A stretch of DNA of 64,000 bases, taken from the NCBI RefSeq assembly GCF_019443745.1, contig NZ_CP050948.1:744001-808000 (forward strand), read 5' to 3'. This document shows positions 8,785 to 17,824 of the stretch, one piece after another. Both the position numbers and the translations under genes were made by a program. The notes below the pieces were generated by a model. It had not been told where the DNA came from, made no database searches, and worked only from the letters and a program-made list of their open reading frames with translations. How positions within the stretch are numbered: position 1 is the first letter of the stretch; every line of letters begins with the position of its first letter. This DNA comes from Iamia sp. SCSIO 61187 (GTDB lineage: Bacteria > Actinomycetota > Acidimicrobiia > Acidimicrobiales > Iamiaceae).

Positions 8785-9714
8785 ATGGACCTCCGGATCT
8801 TCACCGAGCCGCAGCAGGGCGCCAGCTACGACGACCTCCTCGCCGTGGCCCGGCTCAGCGAGGAGCTGGGCTTCGACGCCTTCTTCCGCTCGGACCACTA
8901 CCAGCGGATGGGCGACGGCTCGCCCCTGCCCGGCCCCACCGACGCCTGGATCACCCTGGCCGGCCTGGCCCGGGAGACCTCGACCATCCGCCTCGGCACG
9001 CTGGTCACCGCCGGCACCTTCCGGCTGCCCGGGCCCCTGGCCATCTCCGTGGCCACCGTCGACGCCATGAGCGGCGGGCGGGTCGAGCTCGGCCTCGGCT
9101 CCGGGTGGTTCGACGACGAGCACACGTCCTACGGCATCCCGTTCGGGTCGGTGAAGGAGCGCTTCGACCGCTATGAGGAGCAGCTGGCCATCATCACCGG
9201 CCTGTGGGCGACGCCCGAGGGCGAGACCTTCTCCTTCGACGGCGCCGAGTACCAGCTGGTCGACTCGCCGGCGCTGCCCAAGCCGGTCCAGTCGCCCCGC
9301 CCGCCGATCATCATCGGTGGCGGCGGCCAGAAGCGGACGCCCCGCCTCGCCGCCACCTACGCCGACGAGTTCAACGTGCCCTTCACCGACCTCGACGGCA
9401 CCGCCGCCGCCTTCGACCGGGTGCGGTCCGCCTGCGAGGCCCGCGACCGGGACCCCGGCACCATGGTCCTCTCGGCCGCCCAGGTCGTGTGCTGCGGCGG
9501 CGACGAGGCCGAGGTGGCCCGCCGGGCCCGGGCCATCGGGCGGGAACCGGCCGAGCTGCGCGAGAACGGCGCCGCCGGGACCCCCGCCGAGGTCGTGGCC
9601 CGGCTGCAGGCCTACGCCGAGAAGGGCGCCACCCGGGCCTACCTCCAGGTCCTCGACCTGACCGACCTCGACCACCTGCGCCTCCTGGCCGCCGAGGTGG
9701 CGCCGCACGTCTGA
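8785..9714 (+). CDS. LLM-class F420-dependent oxidoreductase
   Basis: A 309-residue luciferase-like monooxygenase-fold protein. Signatures are the N-terminal EELGFDAFFRSDHY, the central SGGRVELGLGSGWF and PPIIIGGGGQKRTPRLAA. In actinobacteria this subgroup (F420-dependent, TIGR03560-like) usually uses the deazaflavin F420 rather than FMN. The substrate cannot be told from sequence. It has its own predicted promoter after thrC, and no pathway genes flank it. The cytoplasmic location is inferred from the lack of a signal peptide. Confidence 0.88.
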   Translation: MDLRIFTEPQQGASYDDLLAVARLSEELGFDAFFRSDHYQRMGDGSPLPGPTDAWITLAGLARETSTIRLGTLVTAGTFRLPGPLAISVATVDAMSGGRVELGLGSGWFDDEHTSYGIPFGSVKERFDRYEEQLAIITGLWATPEGETFSFDGAEYQLVDSPALPKPVQSPRPPIIIGGGGQKRTPRLAATYADEFNVPFTDLDGTAAAFDRVRSACEARDRDPGTMVLSAAQVVCCGGDEAEVARRARAIGREPAELRENGAAGTPAEVVARLQAYAEKGATRAYLQVLDLTDLDHLRLLAAEVAPHV

Positions 9715-9759
9715 CGCCAGGGCTCGGCGGGCCGAGGGCCCCGGGCGGGCGGGGGTCGG

Positions 9760-9765
9760 TAGCCT
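9760..9765 (+). promoter_or_regulatory. Predicted -10 of the DUF2510 gene (leaderless)
   Basis: TAGCCT lies exactly 6 nt before the ATG. A small dyad (CTCGGC/GCCGAG, 9723-9736) upstream may end the previous transcript. Confidence 0.5.
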
Positions 9766-9771
9766 CCGGGC

Positions 9772-10614
9772 ATGACCCTGCCCGCCCCCGCCGACCTCGG
9801 CCCCACCGCCGCCGGGCGGGACATGGGCTGGCACGGCGACCCGTGGCAGCGGCACCAGCTCCGCTTCCACGACGGGGGCCAGTGGACCGAGCACGTGGCC
9901 GACGGCGGGTTCTGCAGCCTCGACTCGGCACCGGTCGCCGACCTGCCCCGCTCGCACCCCCACCCGGTGCGGGACGCGCCGCCCGACGAGGGCGCCGGGC
10001 CGCGGGTCGTGCCCGACGCCGACCACCGCCCGGCCACACTCGCCAGCGAGCTGCTCCTCCTCGACCACCGTGACGGCCGCCGGCGGGCCCTCCTCGGCCC
10101 CGACGACCAGGTGGCCGGGTCGGTCGAGGAGCCGGCCCCGGCCTGGCCCCGCCGGCTCGTGGGCCTCCTCGTCGCCGGCCCCCCCACCGCGGCGACCACC
10201 CTCGTCGTGCGCGAGGCCGACGGCACCGAGCGCCTGCGCCTCTCCCGACCGGGGCGGCGCATCGAGCCCGTCGTCGACGTGCGGCCGGCCGACGGGCCGC
10301 CGGCCACGGTCCGGGCCTCGTCGGTCCGCCAGGGCATCCGGGCCGAGGTGCGCTCCGGCGACGACCTGGTCGGCCGGCTCGAGCAGGTCGGCCGCTCCCG
10401 CCACGCCCTGCGGGTCGTCGACGACGCCGGCACCCCTCTCGCCCGCCTGGCCGCGGTGTGGGACGTGCCCGGGCGCCGACGCCACCTGCCGCCCGGCGTC
10501 CTCCTGGTCGACCGGCGGCCCCCCGACGGGGGCGCCCTCGACCCGGCCGGGGGGCTCGTCCTCCTCGGCGCCCTCCTCTCCGCCGAGCTCCTGCTGCCCC
10601 CGCCCCCTCCCTGA
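9772..10614 (+). CDS. DUF2510 protein of unknown function
   Basis: The 280-residue protein begins with a DUF2510 motif at about residues 19-46 (GWHGDPWQRHQLRFHDG, then W-T-E-H), a short Trp-rich module common at the N-termini of actinobacterial proteins. The rest is beta-rich and Arg/Asp-rich, with repeated RLRLSRPGRR-like strands that loosely recall the scramblase/LURP-like fold; that comparison is a guess. There is no signal peptide. A hydrophobic stretch at the extreme C-terminus (GLVLLGALLSAELLL, then prolines) could be a membrane contact. It is probably a single-gene unit. Confidence 0.7.
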   Translation: MTLPAPADLGPTAAGRDMGWHGDPWQRHQLRFHDGGQWTEHVADGGFCSLDSAPVADLPRSHPHPVRDAPPDEGAGPRVVPDADHRPATLASELLLLDHRDGRRRALLGPDDQVAGSVEEPAPAWPRRLVGLLVAGPPTAATTLVVREADGTERLRLSRPGRRIEPVVDVRPADGPPATVRASSVRQGIRAEVRSGDDLVGRLEQVGRSRHALRVVDDAGTPLARLAAVWDVPGRRRHLPPGVLLVDRRPPDGGALDPAGGLVLLGALLSAELLLPPPPP

Positions 10615-10640
10615 CGGGCGAGGTGGGGACGATCGCGGGT

Positions 10641-10672
10641 GCCCGGACCCCTGATCCGTCCCCGGTCCGGGC
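10641..10672 (+). terminator. Hairpin after the DUF2510 gene
   Basis: The 9-bp perfect arms GCCCGGACC (10641-10649) and GGTCCGGGC (10664-10672) enclose a 14-nt loop in the gap before nadC. There is no T-tract, so termination is only likely. Confidence 0.4.
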
Positions 10673-10729
10673 GTGCGGGCCGGTCCGTCGGCGGGGGACA
10701 TCGCGGCACCCAGGCGCTAGCAAGGGGAG

Positions 10730-11653
10730 ATGTCGCCGTTCGACCCGCCCATCACCGCCATCCGCGACGTGGTGGCCCGCGCCCTGGCCGAGGACCTCAC
10801 CCCCCTCGGCGACATCAGCGCCGCCCTCCTGCCCCCCGGGGCCACGGCCACCGCCGTGCTCCGGTCCCGCGCCGCGGGGGTGGTGGCCGGGTGCGCCTGC
10901 GTCACCGAGGTGCTCGACCAGGTCGACCGCCGGCTGGCGGTGGAGTGGCAGGTCGTCGATGGCGACCCGGTCGAGCCCGGCGGGGTGGTGGGCGTCGTGT
11001 CCGGGCCCCTCGGCTCCCTGCTCACCGCCGAGCGGACGGCGCTCAACCTCCTGTCCCACCTGAGCGGCGTCGCCACCCTCACCCGGCGCTTCGTCGACGC
11101 CGCCGGCCCGGGCCTGCGGGTCTGGGACACCCGCAAGACGACGCCGGGCCTGCGCGCCCTCGAGAAGGCGGCCGTGCGCGCCGGCGGCGGCGCCAGCCAC
11201 CGGGGGAACCTCTCGGAGTGGGTCATGCTGAAGGACAACCACCTCGAGCTGGTGGACATGGCCGAGGCCGTGGCCCAGGCCCGGGCCTGGTTCCCGGCCC
11301 GCACCGTCCACGTCGAGTGCGACACCCACGAGAAGGTCGGCGAGGCCCTCGACGCCGGGGCCGACGCCCTCCTCCTCGACAACATGACGCCGGAGGAGGC
11401 CCGGGCGTGCGTCGCCACCATCGACGCCCACGCCGAGGAGGTCGGGCGCCGGCGACCGGTGGTGGAGATCTCGGGCGGCATCACCCTCGAGACGGTCCGC
11501 GCCTACGCCGACGTCGGCGCCGACCTGGTCTCGTCGGGCTCGCTCACCAGCTCGGCCCCGGTCCTCGACATCGGCCTCGACGTGGTCTCCACCTGGCTGG
11601 AGGGCGACGAGTCGGGTCCGCCCGAGCGGCGCCGGTCGCCGGGCCCCGGCTGA
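10730..11653 (+). CDS. nadC: Nicotinate-nucleotide pyrophosphorylase
   Basis: Quinolinate phosphoribosyltransferase of de novo NAD synthesis: quinolinate + PRPP to nicotinate mononucleotide. The 307-residue protein has the signatures TAERTALNLLSHLSG, WDTRKTTPGLR, GGGASHRGNLSEWVMLKDNH, VECDTHE, LLLDNM and a late SGGI glycine loop. The ATG has a strong AAGGGGAG site. nadA and nadB, which usually accompany it, are not in this window. Confidence 0.96.
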   Translation: MSPFDPPITAIRDVVARALAEDLTPLGDISAALLPPGATATAVLRSRAAGVVAGCACVTEVLDQVDRRLAVEWQVVDGDPVEPGGVVGVVSGPLGSLLTAERTALNLLSHLSGVATLTRRFVDAAGPGLRVWDTRKTTPGLRALEKAAVRAGGGASHRGNLSEWVMLKDNHLELVDMAEAVAQARAWFPARTVHVECDTHEKVGEALDAGADALLLDNMTPEEARACVATIDAHAEEVGRRRPVVEISGGITLETVRAYADVGADLVSSGSLTSSAPVLDIGLDVVSTWLEGDESGPPERRRSPGPG

Positions 11654-11745
11654 CGCCTCGCCCGGTGCGGGCCGACGCCCCCGACGCCGCCGACGCCCCC
11701 GGCTGACCTCCGTCTGCCGTCATCCCGAGCAGGGCCTCGGCGGCT

Positions 11746-12657
11746 GTGGTACCAACGTGTGGACCCTTCGGGGGGGAAGCCCGTCGAGACGAGCTCCCGT
11801 TGGACCAGCACCCGGCCGACACCGTCGACCTCCAGAAGCCGACCCCCTCCGCCGGGACCGTCGCGCCGGAGGCCCCGCCGGTCGAGGTCCCCGTCGGCGA
11901 GCACGGGTGGGCGCCGAACCCCGACGCCCTCGTCCAGATGCACCAGGTGCAGAAGCACTTCGGCCCGCTTCACGTCCTCAGGGACATCGAGCTCGAGGTC
12001 GGCCGGGGTGAGGTCGTCGTCGTCATCGGCCCCTCGGGGTCGGGCAAGTCGACCCTGTGCCGCACCATCAACCGGCTCGAGCCCATCGACTCGGGGTTGA
12101 TCCTCATCGACGGGGAGCTCCAGCCCCAGGAGGGCACGGCGCTGGCTCGGCTGCGGGCCGACGTCGGGATGGTCTTCCAGAGCTTCAACCTGTTCTCGCA
12201 CATGTCGGTCCTGAAGAACGTCACCGTCGGCCCCACCAAGGCCCGGGGGGTGAAGCGGTCGCAGGCCGAGGACCGGGCCCGGGAGCTGCTGGAGCGGGTC
12301 GGCGTGGCCGAGAAGGCCGACGCCATGCCGAGCGAGCTCTCCGGCGGTCAGCAGCAGCGGGTGGCCATCGCCCGGGCCCTGGCCATGGACCCCAAGATCA
12401 TCCTCTTCGACGAGCCGACGTCCGCGCTCGACCCGGAGATGATCAGCGAGGTGCTCGACGTCATGGTCGAGCTGGCCGAGGCCGGCATGACGATGGTCGT
12501 CGTCACCCACGAGATGGGCTTCGCCCGCAAGGCCGCCGATCGGGTCGTGTTCATGGACCACGGCGAGATCCTCGAGGTCCGCGCCCCGGCCGACTTCTTC
12601 GACGACCCGGAGACCGACCGGGCCAAGGACTTCCTCTCCAAGATCCTGAGCCACTGA
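11746..12657 (+). CDS. Polar amino acid ABC transporter, ATP-binding protein
   Basis: ATPase of a GlnQ/GluA-type uptake system. Walker A is GPSGSGKST, the signature is [16 protein letters not shown], and Walker B is [13 protein letters not shown] with a following switch His (VVTHEMGF). The first gene of a four-gene transporter set. The start is uncertain: GTG 11746 is the longest choice, TTG 11800 and ATG 11938 are in frame, and none has a good ribosome-binding site. Residues before [11 protein letters not shown] (about 64 in the long form) are Pro-rich and not part of the ATPase fold. Confidence 0.93.
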   Translation: MVPTCGPFGGEARRDELPLDQHPADTVDLQKPTPSAGTVAPEAPPVEVPVGEHGWAPNPDALVQMHQVQKHFGPLHVLRDIELEVGRGEVVVVIGPSGSGKSTLCRTINRLEPIDSGLILIDGELQPQEGTALARLRADVGMVFQSFNLFSHMSVLKNVTVGPTKARGVKRSQAEDRARELLERVGVAEKADAMPSELSGGQQQRVAIARALAMDPKIILFDEPTSALDPEMISEVLDVMVELAEAGMTMVVVTHEMGFARKAADRVVFMDHGEILEVRAPADFFDDPETDRAKDFLSKILSH

Positions 12658-12743
12658 ACGATGCCACCCGCCCGCCTGCCCGCCGTCCCGACGTCTCCCC
12701 CCGGCCTCCCTGCCACCCCCTGCCCACCCGAAAGGTCCCACCG

Positions 12744-13652
12744 ATGATGAAGACCCGACTGAGGTTGCTCCTCGCCCTGCTCCTGCCTCTGGCGTTCCTG
12801 CTGACCGGCTGCGGCGACGACGACGAGGGGTTGGGCGACGGCGACACGCCCGAGACCACCGACCCCGAGGTCGCCGAGGACACCGAGTTCCCGGAGGGCT
12901 CGACCATGGCCCGCCTGGCCGAGGAGGGCTCGATCAAGATCGGCACCAAGTTCGACCAGCCCGGCCTGGGCGCCGTCGGGCTCGAGTCCGAGGACCCCGA
13001 GGGCTTCGACATCGAGATCGGCAAGCTCGTCGCCGCCGAGCTCGGCATCGCCCCCGGGGACATCGAGTGGGTCGAGACCGTCTCGGCCAACCGCGAGGCG
13101 TTCATCGAGAACGGCACCGTCGACATCGTGATCGCCACCTACACGATCAACGACGAGCGCAAGGAGGTCGTCGACTTCGCCGGCCCGTACTACGTCGCCG
13201 GCCAGGACCTGCTCGTCGGAGCCGACGACGACTCCATCAACGGGCCCGACGACCTCGCCGGCAAGCGGGTGTGCGCGGCCAGCGGCTCGACGCCCATCGA
13301 GCGCATCCGGGAGGAGTACCCCGACGCCGAGCCGGTCGAGTTCGACACCTACACCGAGTGCGTCGACCAGCTCCAGACCGGCCAGGTCGACGCGGTCAGC
13401 ACCGACGACATCATCCTCGCCGGCTACGCCGCCGACCCGAACTACGAGGGTGAGTTCCGCGTCGTGGGCGAGACCTTCAGCGAGGAGCCCTACGGCATCG
13501 GCCTCGCCAAGGGCGACGACGAGTTCCGCGACTTCCTCAACGACGTCCTCGAGCAGTCCTACGAGGACGGCACCTGGGAGCAGGCCTTCGACGCCACCCT
13601 CGGCGCCAGCGGGGTCGAGGCCCCTGAGCCGCCCGAGGTCGACCGGTACTGA
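12744..13652 (+). CDS. Amino acid ABC transporter substrate-binding lipoprotein
   Basis: Extracellular family-3 solute-binding protein, probably for glutamate or another polar amino acid. The 302-residue precursor has a lipoprotein signal: basic MMKTRLR, a leucine-rich core, then LTGC with Cys23 as the lipid anchor, followed by an acidic GDDDEG linker. The SBP_bac_3 domain covers about residues 50-290 (GFDIEIGKLVAAELG, NGTVDIVIATYTIN, YGIGLAKGDDEF). The frame is open upstream, but the signal peptide fixes the start at ATG 12744, with GAAAGG upstream. Confidence 0.93.
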   Translation: MMKTRLRLLLALLLPLAFLLTGCGDDDEGLGDGDTPETTDPEVAEDTEFPEGSTMARLAEEGSIKIGTKFDQPGLGAVGLESEDPEGFDIEIGKLVAAELGIAPGDIEWVETVSANREAFIENGTVDIVIATYTINDERKEVVDFAGPYYVAGQDLLVGADDDSINGPDDLAGKRVCAASGSTPIERIREEYPDAEPVEFDTYTECVDQLQTGQVDAVSTDDIILAGYAADPNYEGEFRVVGETFSEEPYGIGLAKGDDEFRDFLNDVLEQSYEDGTWEQAFDATLGASGVEAPEPPEVDRY

Positions 13653-13704
13653 CCTCGTGCCCGAGCTGACGGTGCGTCCCTCCCGTGGCCTGAGGTCCCC
13701 CTAG

Positions 13705-14406
13705 GTGGACCACGTCTGGGAGAACCGCGACCTCATCCTCGACGGGTTCCGCACCACGGTGTGGCTCACCGTCAGCTCGGGCGTGCTCTCGCTCCTGTTC
13801 GGCACCGTCCTCGCCATCATGCGGGTGGGCCCCATCCCGCCCCTGCGCTGGCTGGGCACCACCTACGTGACCCTCGTCCGGAACACGCCGCTCACCCTGG
13901 TGTTCATCTTCTCCACCTTCGGCCTGCCGCGGATGGAGGTCCGGCTCTCGTTCGTCGCCTTCGCCATCGTGGCCCTGACGATCTACACGACCGCCTTCGT
14001 CTGCGAGGCGGTGCGGTCGGGCATCAACGCGGTGGACGCCGGCGAGATCGAGGCGGCCCGGGCCATCGGGCTGCCGTTCCGGCAGGTCCTCACCCTGGTC
14101 GTGCTGCCCCAGGCGTACCGGGCCGTGATCCCGCCCCTCACCGGCGTGCTGAACGCCCTGCTCAAGAACACCTCGGTGGCGGTGGCGTTCAACGTGGCCG
14201 AGGCGAACCAGGTGCTGCGCCGGCTCCAGAACGCCGACGCCAGCGCCACGTTCCCCCTCCTGTTCACGACCGGCCTCGGCTACATCATCCTGGCGTCGGT
14301 CCTCTTCCTCGGGTCGTGGGCGCTCGAGCGGGCGGTCGACCCCGACCGGGCCCGGCGCCGCCGGTCGGGCGGCGGCGTCCCCGCCATGGCGCGCGAGGCG
14401 ACCTGA
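13705..14406 (+). CDS. Amino acid ABC transporter permease (GluC-like)
   Basis: A 233-residue inner-membrane permease of the His/Glu/Gln family with about five membrane segments. The EAA loop that docks with the ATPase is at EIEAARAIGLPFRQVLTLVVLPQA. It starts at a GTG. Its stop codon overlaps the ATG of the second permease by one base, so the two are translated together and probably form a heterodimer. The C-terminal tail is Arg-rich. Confidence 0.93.
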   Translation: MDHVWENRDLILDGFRTTVWLTVSSGVLSLLFGTVLAIMRVGPIPPLRWLGTTYVTLVRNTPLTLVFIFSTFGLPRMEVRLSFVAFAIVALTIYTTAFVCEAVRSGINAVDAGEIEAARAIGLPFRQVLTLVVLPQAYRAVIPPLTGVLNALLKNTSVAVAFNVAEANQVLRRLQNADASATFPLLFTTGLGYIILASVLFLGSWALERAVDPDRARRRRSGGGVPAMAREAT

Positions 14407-15329
14407 TGGCGGTCGCCCTCTTCGACGCGCCGGGCCCCCGGGGCCGGCGCCGCATCCTCATCGGCAGCATCCTGGTGGTCATGCTGGTCCTGGTCCCGCT
14501 CGTGGGCCTGGTCCTCTGGCGGCTGCATGCGACGGGCCAGTTCCGAGGCGCCTACTGGGACCCCTTCGGCGGCGCCGGCGTCCAGCGCATCCTCCTCCGC
14601 GGCCTGGTGGCGACGCTCAAGGCGGCCGGGTTGGCCCTGGTGCTCGCTCTGGTCCTCGGGGTCCTGCTCGGCGTGGGCCAGCTGTCGCGGCGGTGGCCGA
14701 TCCGCATGGCTGCCACCGCCTTCGTGAACCTCTTCCGCGCCATCCCGCTCGTGCTGCTCATCTTCTTCGCCTTCCTCGGCCTGCCCCGGCTGGGCGACGA
14801 GATCGCGACCTGGTCGTGGGTCCCCGACGACCTCCGGACCTCCATCGTCGACCGGTTCGACGTCAGCTCCTTCGCCGCCCTGGTGATCGGGCTCACCCTC
14901 TACAACGGGTCGGTCTTCGCCGAGATCGTCCGGGCCGGGATCCGGTCGGTGCCCTCCGGGCAGGTCGAGGCCGCCTTGAGCATCGGGCTGACGCGCACGG
15001 CGGTGACCCGGCTCGTCCAGCTGCCGCAGGCGGTCCGCACCATGCTCCCCACCCTGGTCAGCCAGATGGTGGTGCTGCTGAAGGACTCCGCCCTCGGGTT
15101 CATCGTCGCCTACCCGGAGCTGCTGCGGTCGGGGCGGCGCATCTACACCAACATCGGCAACGTCATCCCCACCGCCATCGTCGTGGCCACCATCTACATC
15201 GTGATCAACCTGGCCCTCACCACGGTGGCCACCTGGCTCGAGCGCCGGGGGAGGGGCGGGGGGCGCCGGCGGGGGGCGACGGTCGACGCCCCGCCGGTCG
15301 CCGCCGACAGCGGGCTGCGCTCGATCTGA
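14406..15329 (+). CDS. Amino acid ABC transporter permease (GluD-like)
   Basis: Second permease of the transporter, 307 aa. It has an N-terminal membrane segment after a basic cap, a periplasm-side insertion (RLHATGQFRGAYWDPFGG), then a five-helix core with VNLFRAIPLVLLIFFAFLGLP and the EAA loop QVEAALSIGLTRTAVTRLVQLPQA. The C-terminus is a Gly/Arg-rich cytoplasmic tail. The ATG overlaps the previous stop (TGATG). The partner genes upstream supply the ATPase and binding protein. Confidence 0.93.
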   Translation: MAVALFDAPGPRGRRRILIGSILVVMLVLVPLVGLVLWRLHATGQFRGAYWDPFGGAGVQRILLRGLVATLKAAGLALVLALVLGVLLGVGQLSRRWPIRMAATAFVNLFRAIPLVLLIFFAFLGLPRLGDEIATWSWVPDDLRTSIVDRFDVSSFAALVIGLTLYNGSVFAEIVRAGIRSVPSGQVEAALSIGLTRTAVTRLVQLPQAVRTMLPTLVSQMVVLLKDSALGFIVAYPELLRSGRRIYTNIGNVIPTAIVVATIYIVINLALTTVATWLERRGRGGGRRRGATVDAPPVAADSGLRSI

Positions 15330-15400
15330 GTCGATTTCCCCCGTGGGTGGGGGTCGGAGCATGCTGACCACCTCGGCCCCCGGCCCGGAGGAACACCTCG

Positions 15401-16216
15401 GTGCTGCTCGCCATCGACATCGGCAACACCCAGACGGTGATCGGCCTCTACGAGGGGCCCGACGCCGACACCCCGGTCCGCGAGGGCGGCTCCCGGTGCG
15501 AGCAGGGGCTGCTCGACAACTGGCGGATCGCCACCAAGGCCGAGCGCACGGCCGACGAGCACGCCCTGACCATCCAGGAGTTCCTCGGCTTCCACGGCTT
15601 CTCGTTCGACGACGACATCGACGGGATCGCCATCTCGTCGGTCGTGCCCCGGGCCACGGCCGCCTTCCGCAGCATGGTCGAGCGGTACTTCGGCTTCCGG
15701 CCCGTCGTGATCGAGCCCGGCGTCCGCACCGGCATGCCCGTCCTGACCGACAACCCCCGCGAGGTCGGCGCCGACCGCATCGCCAACGCCGTGGCCGCCA
15801 TCGACGTGTACGGCGGCCCCGCGATCGTCATCGACTTCGGCACGGCCACGACCTACGACGCCATCTCGCCCAACGGCGAGCTGCTGGGGTGCGCCATCGC
15901 CCCCGGCATCGACATCAGCCTCGATGCCCTGTACCAGCGGGCCGACGCCCTGCGCCGGATCGAGCTGCAGGAGCCCCGCAGCGTGATCGGCCGCAACACC
16001 GTCGACGCCCTGCAGGCCGGGGCCGTCTACGGGTTCGCCGGCCAGGTCGACGGCATCGTCGATCGCATGGTCGACGAGGTCGGGACCAACGCGACGATCC
16101 TCGCCACCGGTGGCCTGGCCTCGCTGATCGCGCCCTACTCCCGCTCGATCGAGATCCTCGAGCCGTGGCTCACCCTCCACGGCCTCCGGCTCATCTTCGC
16201 CAAGAACGTCGCCTGA
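15401..16216 (+). CDS. coaX: Type III pantothenate kinase
   Basis: CoaX phosphorylates pantothenate in the first step of CoA synthesis. The 271 residues match the family. The phosphate-binding loop is DIGNTQTVIG (5-14); GADRIANAVAA and VIDFGTATTYDAIS are the ASKHA-fold catalytic motifs. The start codon is GTG with a GGAGGAA site. The next gene begins 3 nt after the stop. Confidence 0.96.
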   Translation: MLLAIDIGNTQTVIGLYEGPDADTPVREGGSRCEQGLLDNWRIATKAERTADEHALTIQEFLGFHGFSFDDDIDGIAISSVVPRATAAFRSMVERYFGFRPVVIEPGVRTGMPVLTDNPREVGADRIANAVAAIDVYGGPAIVIDFGTATTYDAISPNGELLGCAIAPGIDISLDALYQRADALRRIELQEPRSVIGRNTVDALQAGAVYGFAGQVDGIVDRMVDEVGTNATILATGGLASLIAPYSRSIEILEPWLTLHGLRLIFAKNVA

Positions 16217-16219
16217 GCG

Positions 16220-17185
16220 GTGCGCGTCCTCCTCACCGGCATGGGCGGCGAGCTCGGGACCCGCGTCACCAACCTCCTCGAGGCCGACGACAGCATCGAG
16301 GCGATCGTCGGGGTCGACATCGGCCCGCCCCGGGGCCGCATCCCCCGGGCCGAGTTCCACCGGGTCGACCCCCGGGACCGGGCCCGCACCGTCGCCGTCG
16401 TGCGCGACCTCGAGCCGACCGCGGTCGTCCACCTGGGCGTCTACGAGCCCGGTGCCCGAGTCGCCGCCCGCACGGCGGCGGCGATGACGCACGCCTCGGC
16501 GCTCGTCGCCCTGGGGGCGGCGGCCCAGTGCCCGTCGCTCGACCGCGTCGTCGTCCGCAGCGGCATCGAGGTCTACGGGCGCCCACGGGGTGGGGCCCAG
16601 CGTCCCGACGAGACCGTCCACCCCGAGCCGACGACCCCGTGGGGCCGCACCCTGCTCGACGTGGAGGACATGGCCGCCCAGGCCGCCGTCGCCGCCGACG
16701 TCCCCGTCACGATCCTCCGCTTCGCCCCCGTCGTCGGCCCCCACATCCCGACCCCGCTGGGTCGCTACCTCCGCCTGCCGGCGGTGCCGGTCTCGGCCGT
16801 GACCGACCCTCCGTTCTCGCTCCTGCACCAGGAGGACGCGGCCGCCGCGGTCGTCCGGGCCCTGGCCGCGGGGATCGACGGGACGGTGAACGTCGTCGGG
16901 CCGGGGGCCGTCACCCCGTTCCAGGCCGTGCGGCTGGGTGGGCGGATCCCCCTGCCGACCGTCGGCCTGGGGTGGCGGGCGGCGCGGGCCGGTTGCGCCC
17001 TCGTCGGCGCCCCGTTGCCGGCCCACGTCATCGAGCTGCTGACGCGTGGCCGCGGCGCCGACGGCGCCCTCGGCGAGGAGGCGCTGGGCCTGGCGCCGGC
17101 GCGCTCGACCGTCGACGTCGTCCACGACCTGTACGAGTGGGCCGAGATCGTCCACCTCGCCGTCGACCACCGGTCCGCCGCATGA
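16220..17185 (+). CDS. NAD-dependent epimerase/SDR-family protein
   Basis: A 321-residue extended short-chain dehydrogenase-like protein. The N-terminal MRVLLTGMGGELGTRV is a modified Rossmann loop (usual GxxGxxG becomes GMGGELG). The usual YxxxK is not evident: the segment after SGIEVYG reads TPWGRTLLDVE, so true dehydrogenase or epimerase activity is doubtful. The C-terminal part resembles UDP-sugar epimerase-type substrate domains. It starts at GTG, 3 nt after coaX, and overlaps the acyltransferase-like gene (ATGA). The pairing suggests a membrane lipid or glycolipid role; this is an inference. Confidence 0.75.
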   Translation: MRVLLTGMGGELGTRVTNLLEADDSIEAIVGVDIGPPRGRIPRAEFHRVDPRDRARTVAVVRDLEPTAVVHLGVYEPGARVAARTAAAMTHASALVALGAAAQCPSLDRVVVRSGIEVYGRPRGGAQRPDETVHPEPTTPWGRTLLDVEDMAAQAAVAADVPVTILRFAPVVGPHIPTPLGRYLRLPAVPVSAVTDPPFSLLHQEDAAAAVVRALAAGIDGTVNVVGPGAVTPFQAVRLGGRIPLPTVGLGWRAARAGCALVGAPLPAHVIELLTRGRGADGALGEEALGLAPARSTVDVVHDLYEWAEIVHLAVDHRSAA

Positions 17186-17823
17186 TGGCCGAGGTCCGGC
17201 TGACGCCGTCGGCGTTCCTCCGCCGGCGCCTCGACGGCACCCACCCGGTCGACGAGTGGGGCCTCGACCCCGACGTGATCGGGCTGGTCTCGCCCCTGCT
17301 GGGGGTCCGCTGGAGCGTCGAGACCCGGTGGTCCGAGCGGATCCCGCGCGAGGGCCCGGCCGTCCTCGTCCACAACCGGGCCCTCGGCCTCTCCGAGCCG
17401 GTCGTCCTGGCGCGGGGCGTGCGCCAGGCCACCGGGCGTCACGTCCGGACCGCGGGGCTGGTCGACGTGGCTCCGATCGTCACCGTGGGGCGGGTGCTGG
17501 GGGCCGTCGTCGACCGGCCCGCCGAGCTGCGCAGCGTGCTCCGCGCCGGTCACCTCGTCGCCCTGCCCCTGGATCGCGACGTGCGCCCGCGCCGGGCCGG
17601 GCGCCTGGCCCCGGCCGCGCTGGCCCCCGCCCTGGCGACCGGTGCGCCGGTCGTCCCCGTCGCCCTGGTGGGCCGGGAGGTGGGGCGGCGGTGGCGCCTG
17701 CTCGTCGGCGAGCCCATCGCCCACCCGCCCGGTCGGGGGCCGCTCGCCGTGGCCGACCTGGTGGGCGCGGCCCGGGCCGGCGTCCAGGACCTGCTCGACT
17801 CCGCCTCCACCCGGTGGGGCTGA
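17182..17823 (+). CDS. Acyltransferase-like protein with altered HX4D motif
   Basis: A 213-residue PlsC/lysophospholipid acyltransferase-like protein. It has a basic N-terminus, then EGPAVLVHNRALGLSEPVVL where HX4D is expected: His64 is kept but the Asp position holds Gly69. The later region (GHLVALPLDRDVRPRR, GAPVVPVALVGREVGRRW) fits the acyl-acceptor and PVxPV-like motifs of the family. Loss of the Asp suggests reduced activity or a non-catalytic role. Two adjacent ATGs, 17182 and 17185, are possible. It lies in a tight run with the SDR before it and the hydrolase after it. Confidence 0.7.
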   Translation: MMAEVRLTPSAFLRRRLDGTHPVDEWGLDPDVIGLVSPLLGVRWSVETRWSERIPREGPAVLVHNRALGLSEPVVLARGVRQATGRHVRTAGLVDVAPIVTVGRVLGAVVDRPAELRSVLRAGHLVALPLDRDVRPRRAGRLAPAALAPALATGAPVVPVALVGREVGRRWRLLVGEPIAHPPGRGPLAVADLVGAARAGVQDLLDSASTRWG

Positions 17824-17824
17824 C

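Noticed and set aside
11701-11800. Riboswitch or leader RNA before the amino acid transporter
   Set aside because: The G-run near 11771 suggests structure, but no known glutamine or other consensus could be matched, and the start of the ATPase gene itself is uncertain.
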